Source: Arthrobacter sp. Soc17.1.1.1
GTDB lineage: Bacteria > Actinomycetota > Actinomycetes > Actinomycetales > Micrococcaceae
Assembly: GCF_036867195.1 (NCBI RefSeq)
Contig: NZ_JBAJII010000001.1
Coordinates: forward strand, 1,054,001-1,118,000
Reading direction: 5' to 3'
Length of the DNA stretch: 64,000 bases
This document shows, piece by piece, positions 35,899 through 43,937 of this stretch; position 1 is the first letter of the stretch, and every line of letters starts with the position of its first letter. The notes beneath the pieces are model-generated. The model did no database searches. It worked only from the letters and a program-made list of their open reading frames with translations, and had not been told where the DNA came from. The translations under genes were made by a program, and so were the position numbers.

Positions 35899-37077
35899 TC
35901 ATTGCCCCGCATGCACGGACAGCGCGCTGCGGTAGATGGCGGCCTGACGGTCCGCCTGGGTGTCCCAGTCGAACCGCCGGGCGAAGGAACGGCCCTGCAG
36001 CCCGGCGGCGAGCAGGTCGGGCTCGGCGGGGTAGCGCTGCACGAGCTCGGCTGCGAGGGCCTCCGCGTCGAACGGCGCGACCTTCCAGCCGCAGCCCTCC
36101 GGGACCACCTCGCGCAGGCTCGGGATGTCGAAGATCACCACGGGCGTGCCGCTCGCGAGGGCCTCCACGGCCACGAGGCCGAACGTCTCATGGCGGGAGG
36201 GGACGACGACGAGGCGGGCGGAGCGCATCAGGTCCAGCTTGGCCTGCCCCGAGACCCAGCCCACCAGCTCCACCGAGTCCGACACCCCGAGGGAGTCGAT
36301 CAGCCGCTCCACCCGCTCCTGGTCCGGTCCGGTGCCGGCGATGACGAGCTTCGCGCCGAGCTGCGGCGCCGCCGTCGCCCAGGCCGCGAGCAGGACGTCG
36401 AGGCCCTTGAGGTGCAGTTCCAGCCGCCCCACGAAGAGCACGTCCCGGCCGAGGGTGAGATCGCCGTCGAGCGCCTCGCGGTCGATCCCGTTGCCCACCA
36501 CCTCCACGGTCGCGGCCGGATTCAGCGAGACCAGCTTGTCCGCCGTGCCCTGCGACACCGCGATCAGCCGCGAGTGGCTGCGGACCCCGAAGCGCTCCAG
36601 CCAGTGCAGGGGCAGCCTGTACTGCCTGGCCTTGTCCCGGGCGTGGAGCCACTGGACCACACCGATGGTCGGCCTGCCCGTCCACCGTGGCGCGGCCATG
36701 GTGGAGAACGGCGCGAAGAAGTCCTCGACCACGAGATCGGCGCCGTGGCGCCGCCGCCGGGTCTCGAGCGGCAGCCGTGCGATGTACCCGAGGAGGCGCG
36801 TCAGCCGGTTGCGCCCCTGCCCGAAACCGATCGGCACGTAGTGCACGCCGTCCTGCAGGCGCTCCTGCGCCCCTGGATAGGTGGTGGTCAGCACGGTCAC
36901 CTGGAGACCGGCCGCGGCCAGGCGCCGGTTGATCTGGTGGGTACGGACGGAGCCTCCGCCGGCACCCGGCATGAGGGGATCCTCGAACCCCAGGTGCAGC
37001 ACGCGGAGAGGGCCCTCCTGCGGCGCGGCGCCCGCCGTGGCGCGGTCCAGGTCGGCAGGGCTCGGGGGAGTGCTCAT
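35899..37077 (-). CDS. Family 4 glycosyltransferase
   Basis: 392 aa; ATG 37077 with GAAGG upstream, five bases after the preceding stop. GT-B features: GGGSVRTHQINRRLAAAG, LIAVSQGTADKLVSL, VVGNGIDREAL, DVLFVGRLELHLKGLDVLLA, KLVIAGTGPDQERV, VVPSRHETFGLVAVEALASG and TPVVIFDIPSLREVV. The E-x7-E (ETFGLVAVE) is present. Cytoplasmic; donor unknown. Confidence 0.94.
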   Translation of the reverse strand: MSTPPSPADLDRATAGAAPQEGPLRVLHLGFEDPLMPGAGGGSVRTHQINRRLAAAGLQVTVLTTTYPGAQERLQDGVHYVPIGFGQGRNRLTRLLGYIARLPLETRRRRHGADLVVEDFFAPFSTMAAPRWTGRPTIGVVQWLHARDKARQYRLPLHWLERFGVRSHSRLIAVSQGTADKLVSLNPAATVEVVGNGIDREALDGDLTLGRDVLFVGRLELHLKGLDVLLAAWATAAPQLGAKLVIAGTGPDQERVERLIDSLGVSDSVELVGWVSGQAKLDLMRSARLVVVPSRHETFGLVAVEALASGTPVVIFDIPSLREVVPEGCGWKVAPFDAEALAAELVQRYPAEPDLLAAGLQGRSFARRFDWDTQADRQAAIYRSALSVHAGQ

Positions 37078-37082
37078 GGCCT

Positions 37083-38459
37083 TCACCCTTTCAGATCGCG
37101 GATGGTCTCCGCGTAGACGGAGAGGGGGACATCTGTTGCCGGGTCGAAGAGATCGTCCTCGAACGCGAAGAGGAAGGTCTCCAGTCCGCAGTCCGCGGCG
37201 TACCGGGACGCCGAGCCGAGCTGCTCCCGGAGGGAGTCCGAGTTGGGCGCGCTGCCGGTCCCGGGGAGGGAGGGAGGCCCGGGGTTCTCGCCCATCACCG
37301 GGTACCCGGCGCTCCGGGCGACGGCGATCGTCCAGCGGGACGCCGACCACTCGGCCACGCCCGGGGTGTCCTCGAGCGGCAGTCCGGCGTCCTCCGCCTG
37401 GCACGTATCGGCGGGCGGGGATTCGTCGCGGGCCAGGACCGCCGTGGCGTCACCGAGTCCCGTGATGTCGGCGACGACGTCGGCCTCCGGGAGCGCAGCC
37501 CTGATGGACGGCAGCTGCTCCGGGTAGTAGAGCCCGCGTTCGAGGCTCGCGTCGCGGTCTCCCGTGCCGTCGAGGAATGCCCGGACGGCACTCTCGCGGT
37601 CCTCGGGCAGCGTGCCCCGGCCGGCCAGGGGCAGGTGGAACTCCCCGGCGAACCCGAGGCCCTGCAGGAGGCCGATCTGCCAGGCGACGGTCCGCGAGAC
37701 GGAATCCGTGTACCAGTCGAGCCAGGTGCCGACGTCGTCCGCCGTGACGTCCGACCCGGACCACTCCGTGGCCCCGGGGACCCAGCCGGGCATCGGTGTG
37801 GTCTCCATGCCGTCGGGAAGGCCCTCGCCCGTCTGGGCGGCGTCGTTGTAGGCCCAGAAGCTGTTGCGGCCGGACCTGCTCTCCAGCGGGTCGGCGGGGA
37901 AGCCCAGCTCGCCGGCCTCGCTGGTGCCCAGCCGGATCGCCGAGACGCTGCCCTCGGGCACCAGCTGCACCACCTCGGAGGCGTAGCGCTCGAAGGCCCG
38001 GCGCACGTCGGCGCTGAACATCAGGTTCGGCGCGGCGGCCTCGCTGCGGGTGCCGGTCTGGTCGATGAACTCACCGTCGGGCAGGGCCCGCACCCAGTCC
38101 GGGGCGTACTGCGTGCCCAGCCCCAGGACGACGTCGAGCCCGGCGTCCCGGCAGACCTCCAGCATCGAGAAGACCTGCTGGGTGTACGCCGGCGCCGCCG
38201 CCGCGGAGTCCGGGTGGTACAGGTCCCAGCGCAGGTCCACGTGCACCACGCTCACCCCGGCCTGCTGGAGCTCCCGGGACCGGACGGAATCGCACTGCGA
38301 CGCGAGCACGCCGAAGCGGGTGCCGCCGTCCGCCGCGCCGGCGTCGTCGTCGTCCTGGACCGCGACGACCGCGCTCCCGGCCGCTACGGCCGCCAGGGCC
38401 GCGATCACACCGAGCTGCCGGCGTGCCCGCCTCCTGCGCCCCTGCGGGGGTTCACCCAC
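37083..38459 (-). CDS. Membrane-anchored TIM-barrel glycoside hydrolase-like protein
   Basis: 458 aa from GTG 38459, which lies four bases after the stop of the fusion gene. Basic N-terminus, one helix (about 14-34, QLGVIAALAAVAAGSAVVAV), an acidic stretch and an extracellular domain. Segments VSVVHVDLRWDLYHP, GLDVVLGLGTQYAPDWVRAL, SAIRLGTSEAGELGFP and NSFWAYNDAAQTGEG look like the beta-galactosidase (GH42-type) barrel, with the Glu of SEAGE as a candidate acid/base. The late segment LETFLFAFEDDLFDP fits a barrel end. The specific activity is unknown; trimming or editing of the polymer outside the cell is plausible. Confidence 0.6.
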   Translation of the reverse strand: MGEPPQGRRRRARRQLGVIAALAAVAAGSAVVAVQDDDDAGAADGGTRFGVLASQCDSVRSRELQQAGVSVVHVDLRWDLYHPDSAAAAPAYTQQVFSMLEVCRDAGLDVVLGLGTQYAPDWVRALPDGEFIDQTGTRSEAAAPNLMFSADVRRAFERYASEVVQLVPEGSVSAIRLGTSEAGELGFPADPLESRSGRNSFWAYNDAAQTGEGLPDGMETTPMPGWVPGATEWSGSDVTADDVGTWLDWYTDSVSRTVAWQIGLLQGLGFAGEFHLPLAGRGTLPEDRESAVRAFLDGTGDRDASLERGLYYPEQLPSIRAALPEADVVADITGLGDATAVLARDESPPADTCQAEDAGLPLEDTPGVAEWSASRWTIAVARSAGYPVMGENPGPPSLPGTGSAPNSDSLREQLGSASRYAADCGLETFLFAFEDDLFDPATDVPLSVYAETIRDLKG

Positions 38460-38463
38460 GGCG

Positions 38464-41400
38464 CTACCGCTCGGTCTCGTAGGTCGCGGACGGGAAGCCG
38501 ATGTTGGCCGCCGCTCCGCTGCGCAGCGTCTCGTCGTCGACCTGCCAGATCACGGTGTCTCCGTTGGTGGGCCCCTCCGCCTCGAACACGGGCTCCGCGT
38601 TGGCCTCGAGCCACTCCAGCATGGCCGGCTGGGCGTAGCCGTACCCCATGGAGGTGGGGTGGTCCTGGGTCAGGATGTACTCCACGTCGTTCGCCTCCAT
38701 GAGCGGTGCGGAGGGCCAGACGCCGAAGCGGGGATCGCCCTCGAAGGCCAGTTCGCCGGTGCTGTTGGAGACACTGACGCGGGCGTCCGCCGGGATGTTC
38801 GTGGCCGCCCAGTCGCGTGCCTGGACGAATCCGTTGTCCACGGTGGTGACGGCCCGCACCCCGAACACCGCGGTGAGCGCGGTGAAGGCCACGGCGGCCA
38901 CGATGACGGGGGTCCGCCAGCGCGGGCGCTTCCCGGCCAGTTCCAGTGCGTACACCGCGGAACTGAGGACGCCGGCGAACAGGACGGGGTAGCCGTACTG
39001 CTCCTCGAGGGTGCCGAAGGCTGCACTGTAGAGGCCGAAGAGCCCGAACAGGACAGCTACGAGGCCCACCAGGCGGCGTGCGGCGTGCGCGCTGAAGCAC
39101 AGCAGGAGCCCGGTCACGGGGGTGAGGGCCAGGAGCAGGTAGGAGGAACCGAACTGGCCGAGCTGGTCGATAACCCGGCTGATCAGGCTCGGCGCACCCT
39201 CGGCGTTGAACCCCGTGGTCTGCTCCAGCCCGATCATGCGGCGCACGCCACTGGTCTTGGCCCAGATCCAGGTGTCCAGCAGGTTGTTGGACGCGAGCAC
39301 CACGAGGTAGATCGCGTAGGGGAGAGCCGAGGCGCCCAGGACGGTCAGGCCGTCCCGCATCGCCAGGGTCTTCCGCCAGAACAGTGCGAGGACGATCGGA
39401 GCCACGGCACCGAGGACGAAGACGTCCTTCGTGAGGACCGCGTAGCCCAGCAGGAGTCCGGCGGCCACGAGCTGCAGCGTCCGGTACCTGGTGGAGGGCC
39501 GCAGCATCACGGACACGAGGATCAGCAGTCCGCCGAGCATCGCGGCCATGCCGAGGGTCTCCAGGAACACGCGGCTGTTGTTGCGCAGCACGAACGGCTC
39601 GAGCGTCAGCACGGCCGCCGTGACCCAGGCGGCGGGGGTGTTGGCCACCTTGCGGACCAGGAGGAAGGCGAGGCCCACGCTGAGGGCGCCCAGCGCCGCA
39701 TTGAGCCAGCGCAGCTGCAGCACCAGGTCCAGGTTGTCCCCGGTGATGCCGAAGGCGCTGATCACGGCGCCCTCGAGCAGGAAGTAGCCCGGCGGGTGGA
39801 GCATGAACGGTCCGTCCGGCAGGTTGGGGATCTGGCCAAGGCTCACGGAGTAGCCGAGGCGGGCGTACAGCATCTCGTCCACCCACAGCTCGAAGCCGCG
39901 GGTCAGGCCCACCGCGCGTGTGCCGAAGGCCACGGCGAGCACCACGACGAGACCGAGGAGACCGCTGCGGGTGGGCCGGAAACGCTCCGAGGGGCGGAAG
40001 CGGCGCCCGGCCCGGTGGGCCGGCGCCTGCCCGGACGCGTCGTCCGGCGCATGGTCCGGTTCGGCGTCGGGGAGCTGAGTGCGCCGCTGGAAAGCGAGAA
40101 TGCCGAGACCTGTCATGAGGACCACCAGAAGCCATATCAGTGGCACGGAACCGGCCACGAGGAGGAGGAGGGTCAGCACTGCACCGGCGAGGAGACCCCG
40201 GAGTGCCATGCGCCCTGTGGAGGAGGGAAGGAGGGGGATCGCGATGACGGCGAGGATCGCCGCGGAGGCGAGTGCTGCCCCGGCCGTGCCGATGGCCACA
40301 CCGTGGACACCGTCGAGGGTCCAGCCCAGGGCCATCCCGGCGGGCAGGAGCACCGTCGCCGCGATCAGGCCGAGCTGGCAGCGACGGTAGGCCCGCAGGG
40401 CCAGGAGGATGGTGGCGAGGACCGTGAGGATCGCGTACCCGAGGCCGGCACCCGCCAGCCAAGGCAGCAGGGCGATCGACGCGTGGTACTTCTCCGGGAG
40501 GAACATCGCCACGAGCGACGCCGGCACGGTGGCGATGACCACGCAGGCGGCGACGGCCAGCAGGCCGAAGGAGCGCAGGGCGGACACCAGGATGGGGCCG
40601 CGGTCCGCACCGGCCCGGCGGAGCAGGGGGAAGGCGACGAGCACGGTGCCCGCGGCGACGTAGATGGGTCCCTTGGCGATGGTGGACAGGGCCTGGAAAC
40701 CGGCCCCCGCGTCCGAGCCGCCGTCGAGGAAGGACATCACCACCACGTCGGCGCCGGTCAGCGCCGTCACGATGCACAGGGTCAGCGCGATGTCGCCGGT
40801 CTCCGACCAGCGCCGCCGGTCGCGGATGATCTGCGGACGCCAGGAGAGGTCACGGTAGAAGGAGCGGGGCACGGCGAGTATCACCAGGGCACCGATCGCG
40901 AAGCCGAGCACCGCGCCCGTGGCACCCCAGGCCAGGGCGACCACGAGCACGCTGAAGCCGAGCCTGACCAGCACCTCGGCGAGGGATGCCGTCGCGTACC
41001 GGAGGAACCTCAGCTCGCCCTGCAGCCAGCCCAGGGGAGCGGCCACCACGAACAGCACGAACGCCGTCAGGGCCGAGACCAGTGCCAGCACGGGGGAGCC
41101 GAAGGCCGAGACGATCGCGCCCGTGGCGCCGGCGGCCACCACGCCGGCGATCACCGACACCATCATGGCGAACGCCATGCCGTCCCGGCGGCCGGCGGTA
41201 CCGGCGCCGTGCGTGGCCACCGCGTGGGACAGGGGCAGCGGCACGAGGGCGGAGGACACGATGCCCACGATGCCGAGCAGCATCTGCGCGGCGGCCAGGT
41301 TGCTGTACTCCTGCGAGCTGAGGGCGTTGGCCATCAGGAGGGTGCAGGCGTAGCTGATGACTCCCACGAGGCCGGCGGACACGGAGAGCAGTCCGCTGCT

Positions 41401-41490
41401 CTGGGCCACCTCGGCGGCCGCGGAGCGTGCCGGCGTGCGCGGCAGGTGCTCGGGTTCGGCGGGGAGCGTCGGGGCTGCCGACGCGCTCAC
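38464..41490 (-). CDS. Fusion of MOP-family flippase and ArnT/PMT-like glycosyltransferase
   Basis: 1008 aa; GTG 41490 overlaps the upstream stop (GTGA). Residues 1 to about 465 form a Wzx-like flippase with about 12-14 helices (SVSAGLVGVISYACTLLMAN, FLPEKYHASIALLPWLAGAG). A hydrophilic linker (about 466-508, Pro/Arg-rich) joins it to a GT39/ArnT-like GT-C enzyme: helix 1 is followed by FELWVDEMLYARLGY with the acidic loop motif near 533, and FMLHPPGYFLLEGAV is typical of that family. A flippase joined to a polyprenyl-phosphate-sugar-dependent transferase could couple export of a lipid-linked glycan to its decoration outside the membrane. No frameshift was found between the halves. Confidence 0.85.
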   Translation of the reverse strand: MSASAAPTLPAEPEHLPRTPARSAAAEVAQSSGLLSVSAGLVGVISYACTLLMANALSSQEYSNLAAAQMLLGIVGIVSSALVPLPLSHAVATHGAGTAGRRDGMAFAMMVSVIAGVVAAGATGAIVSAFGSPVLALVSALTAFVLFVVAAPLGWLQGELRFLRYATASLAEVLVRLGFSVLVVALAWGATGAVLGFAIGALVILAVPRSFYRDLSWRPQIIRDRRRWSETGDIALTLCIVTALTGADVVVMSFLDGGSDAGAGFQALSTIAKGPIYVAAGTVLVAFPLLRRAGADRGPILVSALRSFGLLAVAACVVIATVPASLVAMFLPEKYHASIALLPWLAGAGLGYAILTVLATILLALRAYRRCQLGLIAATVLLPAGMALGWTLDGVHGVAIGTAGAALASAAILAVIAIPLLPSSTGRMALRGLLAGAVLTLLLLVAGSVPLIWLLVVLMTGLGILAFQRRTQLPDAEPDHAPDDASGQAPAHRAGRRFRPSERFRPTRSGLLGLVVVLAVAFGTRAVGLTRGFELWVDEMLYARLGYSVSLGQIPNLPDGPFMLHPPGYFLLEGAVISAFGITGDNLDLVLQLRWLNAALGALSVGLAFLLVRKVANTPAAWVTAAVLTLEPFVLRNNSRVFLETLGMAAMLGGLLILVSVMLRPSTRYRTLQLVAAGLLLGYAVLTKDVFVLGAVAPIVLALFWRKTLAMRDGLTVLGASALPYAIYLVVLASNNLLDTWIWAKTSGVRRMIGLEQTTGFNAEGAPSLISRVIDQLGQFGSSYLLLALTPVTGLLLCFSAHAARRLVGLVAVLFGLFGLYSAAFGTLEEQYGYPVLFAGVLSSAVYALELAGKRPRWRTPVIVAAVAFTALTAVFGVRAVTTVDNGFVQARDWAATNIPADARVSVSNSTGELAFEGDPRFGVWPSAPLMEANDVEYILTQDHPTSMGYGYAQPAMLEWLEANAEPVFEAEGPTNGDTVIWQVDDETLRSGAAANIGFPSATYETER

Positions 41491-42956
41491 GGGCTGCTGT
41501 TCCGGGAGGAACCCGGAACATCCTGCGCAGCGAGGATCCCTGCACCGGGTGCCCCTGCGGGACCTGCGAGGACGCCGTTGCGGTCGGCGAGGCTGATGTC
41601 CGCCTCGAAGATGCCGAGCCGGTGCAGCACGCCCAACGCATCGGTCTCGTCGCACCCGTTGAGGAGCACGGCCGTTTCGTCGCCGTCCTGCGTGATCTCG
41701 TCCGTGGCCCTCAGGGACGCCGTCGGGCCGAAGCCCACGGGGGTGGGGAAGCGGGCGAAGGCGGACATGTCCGAGCGGGCGTTACGCCGCTGGGCACGGA
41801 CACCCCGGACGGCGCCGGTCTCCTCGACCAGGACCCCCGCCAGGAGGGCGGCGCTCCTGTCCCAGGTGAAGCGGCCCGCCCAGTCGCGGCAGGCAGCCGT
41901 GATGGACCGCGCCGAGCCGGTGTCCCCGATGTCCTTCAGGGCCTCGATGAGGGTGGCGCCGAAGTCGCGTGGTTCGTCGACCAGCCAGCCGGTCTTCCCG
42001 TCCACCACGGAGTCCCGGATGCCGGGGACCCTGAGGGCGATGCAGGGCACGCCCCACGCATTGGCCTCGATGACCGAGCAGCCCCAGCCCTCCGCAGCGG
42101 AGGTGGATGCCGTGAGCCAGGCACGGCGGAGGAGCCCGTCGCGCACCTCGTTCGACTGGTACCCGTGGAAGGTGACGTTGGAGAGCAGATTGAGGTCCGC
42201 GGTGATCTTCTGGAGGCGGTCCTTCTCCGGACCATCGCCCACGATGTCGACGCGGAGGTTCGGGACGGCCTCCACCACCACGGCGATCTGGCCGAGCAGC
42301 AGGTCCAGGCGCTTGTGCGGCACGAGCCGGCTGACCACGGTGATCGTGGGATCCGGGTCGCGGGGACCCACATTCAGGGGCAGGTCCATGGTGCCGTTGG
42401 GCACCACGAAGATGGGGCTGGTGTAGCCGAGGCGCCGCCGCAGTTCCAGGCGGGTGGACGGTGAGACGGCCGCGATGGACCGCTGGCCGTAGATCACCCG
42501 GGCCACGTCCTTCTCGAGGAAGCGTCCCACGGCCGCGAGGGGTTCCGAGAAGCGGGTGGCGAACTGGTCCTGGTGCACGTGGTGCACCACCTGCACGATC
42601 GGCGTGGACTGCGGCAGGAAGAGCGGGGAGAAGAACGGGATGCCGTTCTGGCAGTCGATCACGCCGTCGAACTTCTTGCCGTGACGCATCAGCCAGAGCG
42701 CTGCGCGGGGGTAGAGCCCGAGGGCCCCGCCGGCCCGGATGACGGTGATGCCGTCGATGACGTCCTCCGGGGCCTGGTTGCTGCCGCGCCCGGTGACCCA
42801 GGTGACCTTCGCGCCCGCCTTCACCCAGCGGACCGCGATCTGGTGCATGTACTGCTCCGCGCCGCCGGACTGGGGGTGCTTGACGTCGCGCCAGTTGAGC
42901 ACGAGCAGGTTCTTGCCGGCCAGACGGTCCAGCGGGGACGTGAGGAGATTCTCCAT
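41487..42956 (-). CDS. Glycosyltransferase (GT-B, family 4/1-like) with C-terminal extension
   Basis: 489 aa; ATG 42956 overlaps the preceding stop by one base (TGATG). N-terminal domain: LLVLNWRDVKHPQSGGAEQY, VTWVTGRG. C-terminal domain: PTITVVSRLVPHKRLDLLLG, LRVDIVGDGPEKDRLQ, TASTSAAEGWGCSVIEANAW, GVPCIALRVPGIRDSVVDGK. The E-x7-E is EGWGCSVIE. The last 80 or so residues after the fold (from about 405) are not part of a usual GT4 and have no recognised domain. Often found in actinobacterial clusters with an ALG5-like GT2, as here. Confidence 0.92.
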   Translation of the reverse strand: MENLLTSPLDRLAGKNLLVLNWRDVKHPQSGGAEQYMHQIAVRWVKAGAKVTWVTGRGSNQAPEDVIDGITVIRAGGALGLYPRAALWLMRHGKKFDGVIDCQNGIPFFSPLFLPQSTPIVQVVHHVHQDQFATRFSEPLAAVGRFLEKDVARVIYGQRSIAAVSPSTRLELRRRLGYTSPIFVVPNGTMDLPLNVGPRDPDPTITVVSRLVPHKRLDLLLGQIAVVVEAVPNLRVDIVGDGPEKDRLQKITADLNLLSNVTFHGYQSNEVRDGLLRRAWLTASTSAAEGWGCSVIEANAWGVPCIALRVPGIRDSVVDGKTGWLVDEPRDFGATLIEALKDIGDTGSARSITAACRDWAGRFTWDRSAALLAGVLVEETGAVRGVRAQRRNARSDMSAFARFPTPVGFGPTASLRATDEITQDGDETAVLLNGCDETDALGVLHRLGIFEADISLADRNGVLAGPAGAPGAGILAAQDVPGSSRNSSP

Positions 42957-43774
42957 CAGAACACCCGCGCCATCTGCCGGACGGCGTTGAAGCTCTCCAG
43001 GCCGTCGCGGACGGGCCGGAAGGTCGAGGCAGGACCATCGGTCCAGGCGACGGGGAGTTCGAGGATCTGCCCGCCCTGGTGCTGCATGCGCTGGAGCAGC
43101 TCGACGTCGAAGGCGAAGCCCGTGGTGCGGCACTCGACGAGCGCCCGCTTGGCGGCAGCGAGATCGAAGAACTTGAACCCGCACTGCGTGTCCGCGATGC
43201 CCTGCACCATGCGGCGCGTCAGGAAGCGGAAGGCGCCTCCGCCGAGCCGCCGGCCCAGCCCCTGGGGCTGGACGAACTGGGCTCCCGGTGCGTGACGCGA
43301 CGCGATGACGGCCGTGGCGCCCGCCTCCAGGAGCGGCATGGCGTTGGTGAGCGTGGAGATCGGGGTGGCGAGGTCGGCGTCGATGAAGCCGGCGTAGCGG
43401 GCGCGGCTGCTCAGCAGGCCGCGGCGCACCGCCGCGCCCTTCCCGGGCTGGGCGCAGCCGAGGAGGGTGACGTCCACCGAGTCGGCCGTGCGGGAGAACC
43501 TCCGCACCACGGCGCTCGTCTCGTCGACGCTCCCGTTGTCCACCACGACGATCCGCGAGCTCCACGTCTGCGCCTCGAGGTACTCGAGCGTGGCGTCCAA
43601 GGTGCCCGGGAGGCGCTCCGCCTCGTTGTAGGCAGGGATGACGACCTCGAGATCGACAGCGGTCCGCGCCGTCGAGCACGCGGCCCCCCGTCCGGTCCGG
43701 TACTGGCCGGCAGGGCGGGGCTCCGGTACCCGGTGGTCAGCGGGCATGCGGAAAAAGGCAGTGTCTGTCCCCAA
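42956..43774 (-). CDS. GT2 glycosyltransferase, dolichyl-phosphate glucosyltransferase-like
   Basis: 272 aa from TTG 43774, chosen because GAGGAG lies six bases upstream; longer ATG starts exist at 43840 without a ribosome site. GT-A features: VDLEVVIPAYNEAERLPGTL, IVVVDNGSVDETSAVVRRFS, GKGAAVRRGLL, and the DXD-type GFIDADLATPI; GIADTQCGFKFFDLAAAKRA is the ALG5/DPM signature. It should load a sugar onto polyprenyl phosphate. This would supply the lipid-linked donor needed by the GT-C half of the fusion protein downstream. First gene of the leftward six-gene operon. Confidence 0.92.
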   Translation of the reverse strand: MGTDTAFFRMPADHRVPEPRPAGQYRTGRGAACSTARTAVDLEVVIPAYNEAERLPGTLDATLEYLEAQTWSSRIVVVDNGSVDETSAVVRRFSRTADSVDVTLLGCAQPGKGAAVRRGLLSSRARYAGFIDADLATPISTLTNAMPLLEAGATAVIASRHAPGAQFVQPQGLGRRLGGGAFRFLTRRMVQGIADTQCGFKFFDLAAAKRALVECRTTGFAFDVELLQRMQHQGGQILELPVAWTDGPASTFRPVRDGLESFNAVRQMARVF

Positions 43775-43870
43775 GAGGTGCTCCTCATTGATTGAAATCC
43801 CCAGGATGGGCGCCCGGATCATCCACGGGCTTCCAATCAATGACGCTACTTATCCGCGACCGGCGGCACA

Positions 43871-43930
43871 CGAGTAACTGTTACCCGACGTACCCGGCAG
43901 GGTACTTACCACGTAGCAGTGGGCTACTGG
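43871..43930. promoter_or_regulatory. Heptamer sites upstream of the second polysaccharide operon
   Basis: CGAGTAA 43871-43877 (reverse TTACTCG), CACGTAG 43910-43916 (reverse CTACGTG) and the near match CTACTGG 43924-43930, in the 163-base gap before the leftward GT2 gene. This is the same core as before the LAL pairs and the LANTG gene. Confidence 0.45.
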
Positions 43931-43937
43931 TGCGCGG

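Noticed and set aside
38050..42426. 1458-codon plus-strand frame opposite the second polysaccharide operon
   Set aside because: Glu/Gly/His-rich antisense artefact of GC-rich coding DNA; the minus strand carries four coupled, recognisable genes.
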